Of a stretch of 64,000 bases of DNA, positions 8,112 to 18,778 are shown in pieces; the stretch's first letter is position 1; each line of letters begins with the position of its first letter. The notes beneath the pieces are model-generated. The model did no database searches, was not told the origin of the DNA, and saw only the letters and a program-made list of their open reading frames with translations. This DNA is from Pararhizobium gei (lineage in GTDB: Bacteria; Pseudomonadota; Alphaproteobacteria; Rhizobiales; Rhizobiaceae). The position numbers and the translations under genes were made by a program. The stretch covers positions 3,064,001-3,128,000 of the forward strand of contig NZ_CP119409.1 in assembly GCF_029223885.1 (NCBI RefSeq), read 5' to 3'.

Positions 8112-9028
8112 ATCGTCATTCCTTCTATCACCTTGACCCTGTTGCCATGAGCCTTCTCGCTCTCCGGTTCGACATGAATGGCAATCTGTGCACCGGGATT
8201 GACCGCGCGGATCGCATCCTCCAGCCGGTCGCAAATATCATGCGCATCGCCGACGGGCATGGCGGAGGGCACGACCATGTGAAAATCGACGAAAATCACC
8301 GCGCCGGCCTCGCGTGTCTTCAAGTCATGCACTCCGAGCGAACCGGTCGCGTTTGCGGCAATCGCCGTCTTGATGGCCGCTTCCTCGTGCGCCGGCACTG
8401 CCTTGTCCATCAGACCGTTGATCGAACGCGCGATGACTTTCCAGCCCTGATAGAGAATATTGCAGGCGACAACAACGGCCAGCAGCGGATCGAGGATCGC
8501 ATAGCCGGAGACAATCGCAAGCACCAGTCCGATGAGAACCCCGGCTGAGGTGACCACGTCCGAGAAAATGTGATGGCCGTCGGCGGAGAGCGCCGGCGAG
8601 CGCAGCGTCCGCCCAGCACGAATGAGCACAGCGGCCCAGACAGCGTTGATCACGCCAGCCAGCAGATTGATCACAAGACCCAGCGCTGGCGCATCCGGCA
8701 GCCGTGGCGCCAGGAGAGCCGGTATCGCCTCGAAAACGATCAGCAGCGCGGCGACGATGATGAGCACGCCCTCAAGGACCGCAGAAATATACTCCGCCTT
8801 ATGATGCCCGAACGGATGACCTGCATCCGCAGGCCGGGCGGCATAGCCAATGACAACGAAGGCAACGACGGCTGCGACGACGTTGACGATCGATTCCAGT
8901 CCATCGGACAGAAGGGCCACCGAACCTGTGACCCACCATGCAAGCATTTTCAGCCCGAGAACGGCGATGGCAAGCGGAATACCCCAGAACGCAAGGCGCT
9001 GCGCGGTGCCTGCCGTCTGTGTTTCCAT
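8108..9028 (-). CDS. Cation diffusion facilitator transporter
   Basis: A 306-aa CDF-family divalent metal/proton antiporter with six membrane helices followed by a cytoplasmic ferredoxin-like domain. The metal-site residues appear in [15 protein letters not shown] (helix 2), [14 protein letters not shown] (the GHxxAEY signature) and [14 protein letters not shown] (helix 5). Likely exports Zn, Mn or Fe; the specificity cannot be set from sequence alone. The ATG at 9028 is preceded by AGGAG at seven bases, better than the ATG five codons upstream. It runs into queF with a four-base overlap. Confidence 0.9.
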   Translation of the reverse strand: METQTAGTAQRLAFWGIPLAIAVLGLKMLAWWVTGSVALLSDGLESIVNVVAAVVAFVVIGYAARPADAGHPFGHHKAEYISAVLEGVLIIVAALLIVFEAIPALLAPRLPDAPALGLVINLLAGVINAVWAAVLIRAGRTLRSPALSADGHHIFSDVVTSAGVLIGLVLAIVSGYAILDPLLAVVVACNILYQGWKVIARSINGLMDKAVPAHEEAAIKTAIAANATGSLGVHDLKTREAGAVIFVDFHMVVPSAMPVGDAHDICDRLEDAIRAVNPGAQIAIHVEPESEKAHGNRVKVIEGMTI

Positions 9029-9079
9029 TGTCGTCTCCTGCATATGCGAACGAGTTGCAAAAACTGGCCGTTAGAACGT

Positions 9080-9116
9080 CGAAACCGCCGAAGCGGTGGG
9101 CGCTTCGGCGGTTTCG
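9080..9116 (-). terminator. Perfect 16-bp stem-loop after trpE(G)
   Basis: CGAAACCGCCGAAGCG (9080-9095) and its exact complement (9101-9116) enclose a five-base loop. It lies 93 bases downstream of the trpE(G) stop and 52 bases upstream of the CDF transporter. The stem is terminator-strength but the T-run is only three bases, so it could also protect the 3' end. Confidence 0.65.
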
Positions 9117-9208
9117 GTTGGCATGGATATGGTTCAAGCGTGGCGCTTTGTCAAAGCGTCAGTCTCAATATTGCGATCGGCTTCGGGCAGGCCCAGCAAA
9201 ATCGCTCA

Positions 9209-11398
9209 TCACGCCGCCTTGATCTTGACGCGCTTGGCCAGATGCGCCACGACGTTTTCGATCATCCGCATGCCGGCGTCGCCGCCGAGCGTCATGATTG
9301 ATTCCGGATGGAACTGCACGGCTGCGATCGGCTCCTTCATATGCTCGATCCCCATGATCGTGCCATCGTCGCTTTCAGCGGTGATCATGAACTCCCGTGG
9401 CAGCGTCGAAGGGTCGGCAAAGATCGAGTGATAGCGGCCGACCGTCACTTCCTTTCCGAGGCCGGAAAAGACAATGCCCGGTTCCAGCACGCGGATGCGC
9501 GAGGGCTTGCCATGCATGGGGACGGCAAGCTGACGCAGATCGCCGCCATAAGCTTCTGCGAGCGCCTGAAGGCCAAGGCAGACACCGAAGATCGGCAGGT
9601 CGCGGGCGCGGGCTTTCTTGATCGTCGCCTTGCAGTCGAAATCCTTTGGCCTGCCGGGGCCGGGCGACAGCACAAGCAGGTCAGGCTTCACGCGATCGAA
9701 AATCTCGTCGGCCACGGGCGAGCGAACGGTGGTGACGATCGCGCCTGTCTGACGGAAATAATTGGCCAGCGTATGGACGAAACTGTCCTCGTGATCGACG
9801 AGCAGGATGTTGACGCCGGTGCCGACGGGCGCGACGTCACGGCCGGTGCCGCCTTTATTGGCGGATTTGGCATCGCGGATGGCTGCAATCATGGCAGAGG
9901 CCTTCAGTTCGGTTTCGGCTTCTTCTTCTTCAGGGTTGCTGTCGTTCAGCAATGTCGCCCCTGCCCTGACCTCGGCGATCCCGTCCTTGATGCGGATGGT
10001 GCGCAAGGTGAGGCCGGTGTTCATGTCGCCATTGAAGCCGACCATGCCGATCGCGCCACCATACCATGCGCGCGGGCTCTTTTCATGGCTTTCGATAAAA
10101 CGCATCGCCCATAGCTTCGGCGCACCGGTTACGGTCACCGCCCAGGCATGCGACAGGAACCCGTCGAAAGCATCCATATCGTCGCGCAAACGGCCCTCGA
10201 TATGATCGACCGTGTGGATAAGGCGCGAATACATTTCGATCTGCCGCCGGCCGATGACCTTCACCGAGCCCGGAACGCAGACGCGGGACTTGTCGTTGCG
10301 ATCGACATCCGAGCACATGGTCAGCTCGGATTCGTCCTTCTTGGAGTTCAGCAGTTTCAGAATCTGCTCGGAATCCGCGATCGGATCGTCGCCGCGCTTG
10401 ATCGTGCCGGAGATAGGGCATGTCTCGATGCGGCGGCCGGAAACGCGCACGAACATTTCCGGCGAGGCGCCGACCAGATATTCCTGATGTCCGAGATTGA
10501 TGAAGAACGAATAAGGCGACGGATTGATCGCCTTCAGACGTTTGGAGATTTCCGACGGTTTGCTCTCGCAACGCTCGTAGAACTTCTGGCCCGGCACGAC
10601 CTCGAACAAATCACCACAGCGGAAACTCTCCTTCGCCTTCGTGACGAGTTCGGCATATTCCCCCGGACGATGATCGCCATGCGGCGGGATACTGTCCACC
10701 GTGCGGAAAGGATCTGGCGCGCTGTCGCCCGCCTTGCCCTGCGTTGTCAGGCCATCTTTGGCAAAGTCGTAGCGATCGATCCACGCCTTTGCCGCGTAAT
10801 GATCCACGACGAGAATTTCATCGGGAAGGAACAGCACCATGTCGCGCTGATCGTCCGGACGCTTGAGCTTGAGCTCGATCGCGTCGAACTGAAAGGCAAG
10901 ATCATACCCGAACGCTCCGTAGAGACCGAGGCTCGAGTCCTCCTGCGAATAAAAGATATTCGTCACGGCCCGCAGCACGGTGAACACCGTCGGCATCTTC
11001 GAGCGCTCTTCTTCGGTGAAAACCCGGTTTGGCTCGTTGATGGTCAGATCGAGGCGGCGGCTGGTGACTGTGCCAAGCGTGATGTCGGCGACAGCAGCCA
11101 GCGCCTGCGTGATCATCGCCAGAAGGGCTTCGCCACGCTCGTTATACGCCTCGATCCACAGAGCACGGCCAAAGGAAGAGATGCCAAGCGGCGGATCGAC
11201 GATTGCCGTGTCCCAGCGGGTATAACGGCCGGGATATTCATAATTGGAGGAAAACACCGCACCGCGGCACGCGTCCAGCTTATCGACATAGCCGGAGATC
11301 GCTTCGCCATAGGGTGCTTCGCGCCGCCGACGGGTAACGGTGATGCCCCCCTTGGTCACATAGCTCTCGGCACCGTCGTCAAGAATAATCGTCGCCAT
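9209..11398 (-). CDS. trpE: Anthranilate synthase, fused TrpE-TrpG
   Basis: A 729-aa fusion of component I and the glutamine amidotransferase. Residues 1-520 form the chorismate-binding TrpE part ([37 protein letters not shown]). Residues from about 535 form a class I amidotransferase with Cys607 in [10 protein letters not shown], His697 and Glu699 in VQFHPESIM. It makes anthranilate from chorismate and glutamine, first step of tryptophan synthesis. The fusion is characteristic of Rhizobiales, where the gene is called trpE(G) and stands apart from the other trp genes, as here. Expression is governed by the trpL attenuator just upstream. Confidence 0.97.
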   Translation of the reverse strand: MATIILDDGAESYVTKGGITVTRRRREAPYGEAISGYVDKLDACRGAVFSSNYEYPGRYTRWDTAIVDPPLGISSFGRALWIEAYNERGEALLAMITQALAAVADITLGTVTSRRLDLTINEPNRVFTEEERSKMPTVFTVLRAVTNIFYSQEDSSLGLYGAFGYDLAFQFDAIELKLKRPDDQRDMVLFLPDEILVVDHYAAKAWIDRYDFAKDGLTTQGKAGDSAPDPFRTVDSIPPHGDHRPGEYAELVTKAKESFRCGDLFEVVPGQKFYERCESKPSEISKRLKAINPSPYSFFINLGHQEYLVGASPEMFVRVSGRRIETCPISGTIKRGDDPIADSEQILKLLNSKKDESELTMCSDVDRNDKSRVCVPGSVKVIGRRQIEMYSRLIHTVDHIEGRLRDDMDAFDGFLSHAWAVTVTGAPKLWAMRFIESHEKSPRAWYGGAIGMVGFNGDMNTGLTLRTIRIKDGIAEVRAGATLLNDSNPEEEEAETELKASAMIAAIRDAKSANKGGTGRDVAPVGTGVNILLVDHEDSFVHTLANYFRQTGAIVTTVRSPVADEIFDRVKPDLLVLSPGPGRPKDFDCKATIKKARARDLPIFGVCLGLQALAEAYGGDLRQLAVPMHGKPSRIRVLEPGIVFSGLGKEVTVGRYHSIFADPSTLPREFMITAESDDGTIMGIEHMKEPIAAVQFHPESIMTLGGDAGMRMIENVVAHLAKRVKIKAA

Positions 11399-11440
11399 CT
11401 GTCGCTCCGTTCAGGCCCGTCATTCAGCGGCCCGAATACA

Positions 11441-11472
11441 AAAAAAGCCGCCTCGAAATCTCCGGGCGGCTT
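11441..11472 (-). terminator. trp attenuator terminator
   Basis: On the minus strand AAGCCGCC (plus 11465-11472) pairs with GGCGGCTT (plus 11446-11453), followed by a T-run (plus 11441-11447). A competing GGCGGC just past the trpL stop codon (plus 11502-11507) can pair with the same GCCGCC, giving the antiterminator. In Sinorhizobium the terminated leader is released as the sRNA rnTrpL, which also acts in trans. Confidence 0.9.
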
Positions 11473-11507
11473 GTGCTCTCAATCACGCATGACTGGTCAA
11501 GGCCGCC

Positions 11508-11552
11508 TTAGCGAGCCCACCACCAGATTGCAATGTTGCGTGTCTGTGTCAT
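11508..11552 (-). CDS. trpL: trp leader peptide TrpL
   Basis: A 14-codon frame reading MTQTRNIAIWWWAR, with three consecutive TGG codons at 11517-11525, 110 bases upstream of trpE(G). Ribosome stalling on these codons at low charged tRNA-Trp favours the antiterminator. There is no ribosome site; the -10 box ends eight bases before the ATG, matching the leaderless rnTrpL transcript known from Sinorhizobium meliloti, where the free peptide also has a trans role in antibiotic resistance. That extra role is known from the relative, not shown here. Confidence 0.93.
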   Translation of the reverse strand: MTQTRNIAIWWWAR

Positions 11553-11560
11553 GAGGGAAG

Positions 11561-11588
11561 TGTTAGCGCGAGACGCGCAATTGCGCAA
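11561..11588 (-). promoter_or_regulatory. Predicted trpL promoter
   Basis: On the minus strand TTGCGC (plus 11583-11588) and CTAACA (plus 11561-11566) are spaced by 16 bases. The expected start is at the trpL ATG. Confidence 0.6.
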
Positions 11589-11639
11589 GCGGACGCCGGC
11601 GGAAAAGTATAATCGCTTTTTCCACCGGTCTTCGCAGCG

Positions 11640-12383
11640 TTACGCAGGCAACCGCAACGACATCTGAGCCTGAACGCCCTTCGCATCAGAGGCAAAGGCG
11701 GCCGCCACATTTCGGGTCAGTTCGCCGGGGAACACTTCCTCCGTTCCGGCCTCGACGGCATCGAGCGTTTCGCTTACGACATCGAACGGCTTCAGACGGG
11801 GTTCCGGCAGGCTGCGCCCCATATCGGTATCCACCTGGACCGGCATAATCGCTACCACCTGTGTGCCCTGAGCCAGCAGTTCCGCTCGGATGGAGCGGCT
11901 GGCGGAAAGGGCTGCCGCTTTCGAAGCGGAATAGGTTCCAGCCGATGGCAATGTCACCAGCGACAAGAAGGACAGCACATTCACGATGCTGCTCCGCGGC
12001 GCCTTGGCGAGGATCGGCGCGAAGGCTTTGGACAGCGATAGTACGCCGAAATAATTGACCTCCATCTCCTGCCGGGCGACCGAGAGATCGGAGGCGGAGA
12101 TGACACCCTGCTCGCCAGCGAAGCCCGCATTGTTGATCAGGAGTGTAAGGTCTGTAGCCGCCTCGAAGGCGTCGGCGACGTCGGCTGCATTGGTCACGTC
12201 AAGCTTCAGCGGCACCAGACGTGCTGGATCGATAGCAACTAGACTGGCAAGCGCTGAGAGGTCACGCGCGCCGAGATAGACCTTGCTTGCACCACGACGC
12301 AAGAGCTCGGCGACAAACTCGCGTCCGATGCCGCGATTGGCACCGGTAACGAGAGCGACGGAATTTTCAATTTTCTGGGACAT
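11640..12383 (-). CDS. Short-chain dehydrogenase/reductase
   Basis: A 247-aa classical SDR with the NAD(P) glycine motif TGANRGIG (residues 13-20), the NNAG motif near 84-87, a Ser near 138 and the catalytic Tyr151-x3-Lys155 in TYSASKAA. The basic residue after the glycine motif suggests NADP preference. Substrate unknown. It is the second gene of a marR-SDR operon; its own upstream gap holds a near copy of the MarR palindrome, so it is likely repressed by that regulator and induced by its ligand. Confidence 0.88.
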   Translation of the reverse strand: MSQKIENSVALVTGANRGIGREFVAELLRRGASKVYLGARDLSALASLVAIDPARLVPLKLDVTNAADVADAFEAATDLTLLINNAGFAGEQGVISASDLSVARQEMEVNYFGVLSLSKAFAPILAKAPRSSIVNVLSFLSLVTLPSAGTYSASKAAALSASRSIRAELLAQGTQVVAIMPVQVDTDMGRSLPEPRLKPFDVVSETLDAVEAGTEEVFPGELTRNVAAAFASDAKGVQAQMSLRLPA

Positions 12384-12402
12384 GAGTTTTCTTTCGTTTT
12401 GT

Positions 12403-12414
12403 GTGTATATGCAC
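12403..12414. promoter_or_regulatory. Putative MarR operator before the SDR gene
   Basis: GTGTATATGCAC differs by one base from the perfect palindrome GTGCATATGCAC upstream of the marR gene. It lies 20 bases ahead of the SDR start. Confidence 0.5.
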
Positions 12415-12449
12415 TATATGAGCTTTGGATTTGCGGCGTTTCGGAGCCT

Positions 12450-12890
12450 TCATGTGTGGACAGGAGTGCCGACGGGGATCGCCAGAAGCATCTGGCGTAG
12501 ACTGTCCGCATGCTCGGCACCCACCAGCCCGACATATTCCGCCTGTGCGGCGTGCCAGCATGCAGCGCTGTCGGCAAGCTTTTGCAGACCCGTGGAAGTC
12601 AGCGACAACAGCAGTTTTCGCGAACCCTTACCGTCCGGTCTACTGATGACGTACCCATCCCGCTCCAGAGGCTTTAGCGCGCGCACCAGAGTGGTCCGGT
12701 CCATGACCATCGCTTCCGCCATCTCCGCCATGCCGACCTTTCCCGCATCAGCGATATAGGCCAGCAAAGAAAACTGCGTCGCAGTGATCCCCGCCTCGGC
12801 GTAATGCCGCTCAAAAAGCTGCGATACGAAACGTGCGGCCTGACGAATGGCAAAACAGTTACAGGTTGAGATCAACGACGTTGCTTTCAT
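12450..12890 (-). CDS. MarR-family transcriptional regulator
   Basis: A 146-aa winged-helix regulator. The recognition region MAEMAEAMVMDRTTLVRALK (about residues 55-75) and the wing YVISRPDGKGSRKLLLSLT are clear. MarR dimers bind palindromes and release them on binding phenolic or oxidising ligands; a Cys pair near the N-terminus (Cys10, near CNCF) could sense oxidation, which is only a suggestion. The ATG at 12890 is used because residues before it are poorly conserved in type and overlap the operator region. It leads the SDR gene with a 66-base gap. Confidence 0.87.
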   Translation of the reverse strand: MKATSLISTCNCFAIRQAARFVSQLFERHYAEAGITATQFSLLAYIADAGKVGMAEMAEAMVMDRTTLVRALKPLERDGYVISRPDGKGSRKLLLSLTSTGLQKLADSAACWHAAQAEYVGLVGAEHADSLRQMLLAIPVGTPVHT

Positions 12891-12905
12891 GTTCAAAATA
12901 TGTAT

Positions 12906-12917
12906 GTGCATATGCAC
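12906..12917. promoter_or_regulatory. Putative MarR autoregulatory operator
   Basis: GTGCATATGCAC is a perfect 12-base palindrome 16 bases ahead of the marR start, set in an A+T-rich promoter-like stretch. Confidence 0.55.
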
Positions 12918-12940
12918 TTTGTCAAGAGAAAATTGAAACA

Positions 12941-12973
12941 CAAAAGGGAGCGGCCTTCACTGACCGCTCCCTT
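12941..12973 (-). terminator. Terminator of the TonB receptor gene
   Basis: On the minus strand AAGGGAGCGG (plus 12964-12973) pairs with CCGCTCCCTT (plus 12944-12953) over a ten-base loop, then TTTT. It begins 22 bases after the receptor stop. Confidence 0.82.
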
Positions 12974-12994
12974 GTCGATTGACGTGGGCAGAGT

Positions 12995-15208
12995 TCAAAA
13001 GCGCTGTGTCAGCGAAATCTTGAAGGTCCGGCCCGGCTCGGAATAGTAAGCCTTGCCCGGCGATGTCGGGGACAATGTTACGTCGCGCACGCTGATGGCG
13101 TCGTAATATTCCTTGTCGAACAGGTTGTAGACCCCTGCCCTGACGGTCAGTCCCTCGACCTGTTCGGGCTTCCACCAGCTCGTGAGATCGACCAGGCCGT
13201 AGCCGGGAACGCGCGGGAATGTCGAATCCGTTTCCCTTGATTGCGCCTTGACCGCGATGAACGTCAGGTCCGCCCCCCAGGTCTCCGTGGCATAGCCGGC
13301 GCCGAGCACACCCTTCAGTGGCGCTACGGACGCGAGCTTGACGCCGGTCTCCCGGTCTTCGCCGTCGGCATAGGTCAACGAACCGTTGATATGGAAACCG
13401 GAGGCGAAGGATTTATGCGCCGAAAGCTCTAAACCATAAATCCGCACGCGATCGCGGTTGACATACTGCGTCGTGCCGAACGGATAGCCCGGCTCCTGCG
13501 GCACGTCGCTGCTGGTGTCGATGAAATTGCGATACTTGTTATAGAAGCCGGTGATGCGGCCGCCGAAATCCGCGTCACCCAGATTGGCGCCAATCTCGAA
13601 GCCATTGCTGGTCTCCGGCTTCAGATCGGGATTTCCAAGCCTGAGATAGGTTCCCGGCGCACCATAGTCGAGATAGAGTTCGGTCGCGGTCGGGGAGCGG
13701 AAGCCCATTGCCCATTGCGCAAAGAGTTCGACATTCTCGGCTGCTTCGTATTTTGCCAGGAGTTTCGGCGAAAACTGGTCACCGTTCTGACCGGGCGGCA
13801 TGCCGTCGAAATTCGGATTGCCCGTATAGGCCGCCGTGTCCTGCGGCGACTGGTCGTACCAATCGTAGCGCAGGCCGGGTGTCAGCGAAAAGCCGCTCGC
13901 GCCGAAGGCGATTTCGTCTTCAAGATAAATGCCGAATTTTTTCGTATCGACATCCGGCATATCCGCCTGGTTTGTGTGCAGGAAGTTGCAGGAAGGCGTC
14001 GGGATCTCATCGCAGCTGTCTTCGCCGCGCGAATACTGCGTCGTCGTGCCAACCGAAAAATCGCCGCCCAGCCGGACCGTGTGGCCAAGCCTGCCGGTGT
14101 CAAAGTTCTTTTCGAGATAACCCGCACCGCCGAAGGATCGGTTTTCGACTTCGCTGTTGCGGGTGTAGTCGCCGATGACCGATGTATGCCGATAACCGGA
14201 CTTGCCGCTGTCACGGGTGAGATCCTGCCAATAGAACACGGCATTGGCCGCATCGATCAGCGCGCCCTCATCGACCGCCTCGAACTCGTAGTTCAGCGAA
14301 ACGCGGTCGCGCTTGATGGCTTCATTGCCATCCCAACCGCCCGGCTGGTAGTTTCCGCCGACGGATTGCTCCGTGCGCAGGTCGATATCCTTGTCGCGGT
14401 CGAAGCGTTCGCCGGTCAGGGTGAAGGTATGGCCTGTGTCCGTATATTGCTTGACCTTGACCAGCACGTTCTTCTGGTCAAAATCAGCCGGGTTCTGCGC
14501 CGTGCGGCCCGGGCCGTAAAAGTCGTCGCTGCCGCTATTGTCCGTCTCGTGGCCCTTCTTGTAGCCGCCCTGGAACAGGACGGCGGTGTTGCCGTACCGC
14601 GCCGCCGCTGCGGCGGATGTTGCCCAGCTCTCGTCCTCGCTGTCATAGGCAAACTTGAAGATGCCGCCCCAGGTCTTGCCTTCGCCGATCAGATCTTCCG
14701 GCTGCAGCGTGCGCAGAACGACGGCGCCGCCAAGCGCGCCGTCGCCGGCCCGGCTGGAATCGGCGCCGCGAACCACATCTGCCGCCGACAGTGCGTCGAA
14801 ATCGAAGCTGTCGATGCCGCCGTCCGCATCGCGCGCGCCATCGTCCAGATAGGGAATGGCGATGCCGTCGATGGTCGTCTGGACGCGCGCTCCGTCAAGA
14901 CCGCGAACATTGACGCTGCCATTGACCCGGTTGAAGCCGACGCCTGGCTGCAGCGAGCGGCCCAGATCCTCAAAGGACGAGACCTGATTGTCCTGGATCT
15001 GCTCGGCGGTCGTCTCGGTCGCCAGGGGCGTGTCGGCGACACCCTTTGCACGCTCGTCCGTAACGGTAAGCTTCTTCAGCACCGTCACATTGCCGTCCGG
15101 AGAGGCAACGGGTTTTACCTCCTGCGCAAGCGACATCTGGGGGAGAAAATTGACGGATAAGAACGCCGCGCACGCCATCAGGGCCGCGCAGTGATGCCGG
15201 GTAATCAT
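12995..15208 (-). CDS. TonB-dependent haem/haemoglobin-type receptor
   Basis: A 737-aa outer-membrane receptor. A signal peptide covers residues 1-29 (ending MSLAQ). The TonB box-like LKKLTVTDER follows near 45, then the plug domain (about 60-180) and a 22-strand barrel ending in the C-terminal Phe (FKISLTQRF). Motifs such as NVRGLDGARVQTTIDGI and LRLGNPDLKPETSNGFEIG match the haemoglobin/transferrin/lactoferrin receptor family; rhizobial ShmR is the closest functional reference. A TGA-N9-TCA iron box lies 130 bases upstream. The ATG at 15208 has AAGGA nearby and gives a clean signal peptide. Haem as substrate is likely, not proven. Confidence 0.88.
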   Translation of the reverse strand: MITRHHCAALMACAAFLSVNFLPQMSLAQEVKPVASPDGNVTVLKKLTVTDERAKGVADTPLATETTAEQIQDNQVSSFEDLGRSLQPGVGFNRVNGSVNVRGLDGARVQTTIDGIAIPYLDDGARDADGGIDSFDFDALSAADVVRGADSSRAGDGALGGAVVLRTLQPEDLIGEGKTWGGIFKFAYDSEDESWATSAAAAARYGNTAVLFQGGYKKGHETDNSGSDDFYGPGRTAQNPADFDQKNVLVKVKQYTDTGHTFTLTGERFDRDKDIDLRTEQSVGGNYQPGGWDGNEAIKRDRVSLNYEFEAVDEGALIDAANAVFYWQDLTRDSGKSGYRHTSVIGDYTRNSEVENRSFGGAGYLEKNFDTGRLGHTVRLGGDFSVGTTTQYSRGEDSCDEIPTPSCNFLHTNQADMPDVDTKKFGIYLEDEIAFGASGFSLTPGLRYDWYDQSPQDTAAYTGNPNFDGMPPGQNGDQFSPKLLAKYEAAENVELFAQWAMGFRSPTATELYLDYGAPGTYLRLGNPDLKPETSNGFEIGANLGDADFGGRITGFYNKYRNFIDTSSDVPQEPGYPFGTTQYVNRDRVRIYGLELSAHKSFASGFHINGSLTYADGEDRETGVKLASVAPLKGVLGAGYATETWGADLTFIAVKAQSRETDSTFPRVPGYGLVDLTSWWKPEQVEGLTVRAGVYNLFDKEYYDAISVRDVTLSPTSPGKAYYSEPGRTFKISLTQRF

Positions 15209-15337
15209 GGACCGATCCTTTAATAAAAACACCGGGCTGGCTGCTGAGACAGGGGAGCTCAAAGGGCTGGCTGGGCATGGGCTGGAAAGCGCTGAACGAT
15301 TTGCAGAGCGTTTTCTTCCTCTACCGGTTAGAAAACA

Positions 15338-15352
15338 TGATTATTATTGTCA
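15338..15352. promoter_or_regulatory. Candidate RirA box (TGA-N9-TCA)
   Basis: TGA (15338-15340), nine bases TTATTATTG, then TCA (15350-15352), inside an A+T-rich island. This matches the iron-responsive operator bound by RirA in Rhizobium, and sits 130 bases before the haem-type TonB receptor on the minus strand. It is also 157 bases before the plus-strand extensin-like gene. Confidence 0.55.
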
Positions 15353-15508
15353 ACAAATAAATGCCACGATCCAGACAAACTTTCGCCAAGGGCTTGCTGG
15401 CGTGCCGGATAGGCAACGGTGGATCGTTTTCGCCGGGAAATGCAACCCTGCGCCCTGCGAATGCGTTGTCATGCGACCCCTGCCATCCCGGGCAGGGCGG
15501 AGTTTCAT

Positions 15509-16336
15509 ATGCACAGCCGAATCCTTGCTTCCTTTGTCTCTATCGCCATCCTCTCCGGCGCCGGCCTTCCGGAGAAAGGTCCGGTGCCTGAACAAAAACC
15601 CGTAGCCGCGGAGGAAAAGACGCCGACGAACGTGGAAAAGCCAAGGGATGAAAAGCCGAAGGATGAAAAACAGGCGCAACCCGAAGCCGGCGCCAGCGAG
15701 ATGTCCCCCTCGAAAGACGCCATGGCGCCCGCAAAAGCGGAAGATCCCCTGCCCGAGCTGAAAATCGAACCGGAAAACACGGACCAATACGCAATTTGTC
15801 TTATCGCGCTGAAAGAGATCGGCGCCGAATTCAAGGAGATAAACCGAATCGATGACGGCAAAGGCTGCGGCATCGACAAGCCGCTGACGCTTCAGACTGT
15901 CCTGCCCGGTGTCGCGCTCAAGCCGGAAGGGATCATGCGCTGCGAAACCGCCCTGGAACTGGCGCGCTGGACAAAGGACGCGGTCCTCCCGGCTGCCAAA
16001 GCGGCACTCGACAGCGAAGGCCCGCTGACCGCCATCAACCAGGCATCGAGCTATATCTGCAGGTTGCGCAACAACGCGGCCACGGGCAAAATCTCCGAAC
16101 ATGCCCGTGGCAATGCCATCGATATCGCCTCTTTCACCTTCAAGAGCGGCAAGGCGGTAGAAATACAGCCGAGAGACGAGGATGCGACCCTCGCGGGTGC
16201 CTTCCAGCGTGCCGTGACGGCCACGGGCTGCCTCTATTTCAAAACCGTTCTCGATCCCGGCAGTGACGAAGCGCATGAAACCCACCTGCATTTCGACGTT
16301 ATGGAGCGGAAGAACGGCTACCGCTATTGCCGGTAG
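15509..16336 (+). CDS. Extensin-like C-terminal domain protein
   Basis: A 275-aa exported protein. Residues 1-20 look like a signal peptide, followed by a low-complexity Lys/Glu/Pro-rich linker (about 22-85). The C-terminal domain (about 90-275) is the bacterial extensin-like domain, with SSYICRLRNNAATGKISEHA, ARGNAIDIASFTF and ETHLHFDV carrying His and Asp residues arranged as in D-Ala-D-Ala carboxypeptidase-like (peptidase M15) folds. Likely works on peptidoglycan in the periplasm. The ATG at 15509 is preferred to an upstream one at 15419 because only it yields a signal peptide. Confidence 0.85.
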   Translation: MHSRILASFVSIAILSGAGLPEKGPVPEQKPVAAEEKTPTNVEKPRDEKPKDEKQAQPEAGASEMSPSKDAMAPAKAEDPLPELKIEPENTDQYAICLIALKEIGAEFKEINRIDDGKGCGIDKPLTLQTVLPGVALKPEGIMRCETALELARWTKDAVLPAAKAALDSEGPLTAINQASSYICRLRNNAATGKISEHARGNAIDIASFTFKSGKAVEIQPRDEDATLAGAFQRAVTATGCLYFKTVLDPGSDEAHETHLHFDVMERKNGYRYCR

Positions 16337-16451
16337 GTTTTAATGAACGGCGCGAGAGGGAAAAGAGCGACACTTGTGATCGCGCCCGTCTTGCCTGCTG
16401 CTCGCAAGCACACCATCTGTGACGCTGGAAGCCGGCTTGAAGGACCCTCAG

Positions 16452-16961
16452 ATGACCGTTTCGATGTATAAACTCTCAGTTCCCGTCTTCATCCGCGGGC
16501 TGCGCGTTCTCGCAGGCTTGCTCGACAAGGCGGAAGCCCATGCTGCGGAAAAGAAAATGCCGCTGGAGGACTTGGTCAACGCCCGGCTCGCGCCGGACAT
16601 GCTCCCGCTCTCGGGCCAGATCCAGCGCGTCAGCGACACCGCAAAGAACGCCATCGCTCGGCTGACCGATGTCGCAGCGCCGTCTTTCCCCGACGTAGAA
16701 ACGTCATTTGCAGAACTGCGGGAACGCATCGCCAAAACGATTGCCTTTCTGGAAACCGTCAAGCCGTCCGATCTCGACGGGAGTGAAACCCGTGAGGTAA
16801 CGCTGACGTTCCCGAAAATGAAATTCACCTTTGCCGGCGACGACTACGTGCTGAAATTTGCACTGCCCAACTTCTTCTTCCACGTCGCGACTACCCACGA
16901 CATCCTGCGCAATCAAGGCGTCGGCATCGGCAAACTGGACTATCTCGGAGCGTCGATCTGA
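16452..16961 (+). CDS. DUF1993 family protein
   Basis: A 169-aa protein whose start (MTVSMYKLSVPVFIRGLRVL) and end (FFFHVATTHDILRNQGVGIG) match the DUF1993 family, a DinB/YfiT-like four-helix bundle fold. Function is unknown; family members often lie near stress or metal-dependent enzymes. A GTG at 16419 would add eleven residues, but family proteins begin at the MTVSMY position. Confidence 0.85.
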   Translation: MTVSMYKLSVPVFIRGLRVLAGLLDKAEAHAAEKKMPLEDLVNARLAPDMLPLSGQIQRVSDTAKNAIARLTDVAAPSFPDVETSFAELRERIAKTIAFLETVKPSDLDGSETREVTLTFPKMKFTFAGDDYVLKFALPNFFFHVATTHDILRNQGVGIGKLDYLGASI

Positions 16962-17009
16962 CAATGCAACCGGCCTGGGCGCAAAAGACGCGTCCAGCCA
17001 ACTTCGCGG

Positions 17010-18689
<1,680 letters not shown>

Positions 18690-18778
18690 CTCCGCGCTTT
18701 CCCCAAGTCGCAATTTGATCAAGCACATCCCAGCAATGCCCCCTGGAGGGACAATGCACCGGTTCCCCTCCGGCAGTG

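Noticed and set aside
13715-15160. 481-codon frame opposite the TonB receptor
   Set aside because: No recognisable motif, and the receptor on the other strand has signal peptide, plug and barrel features.
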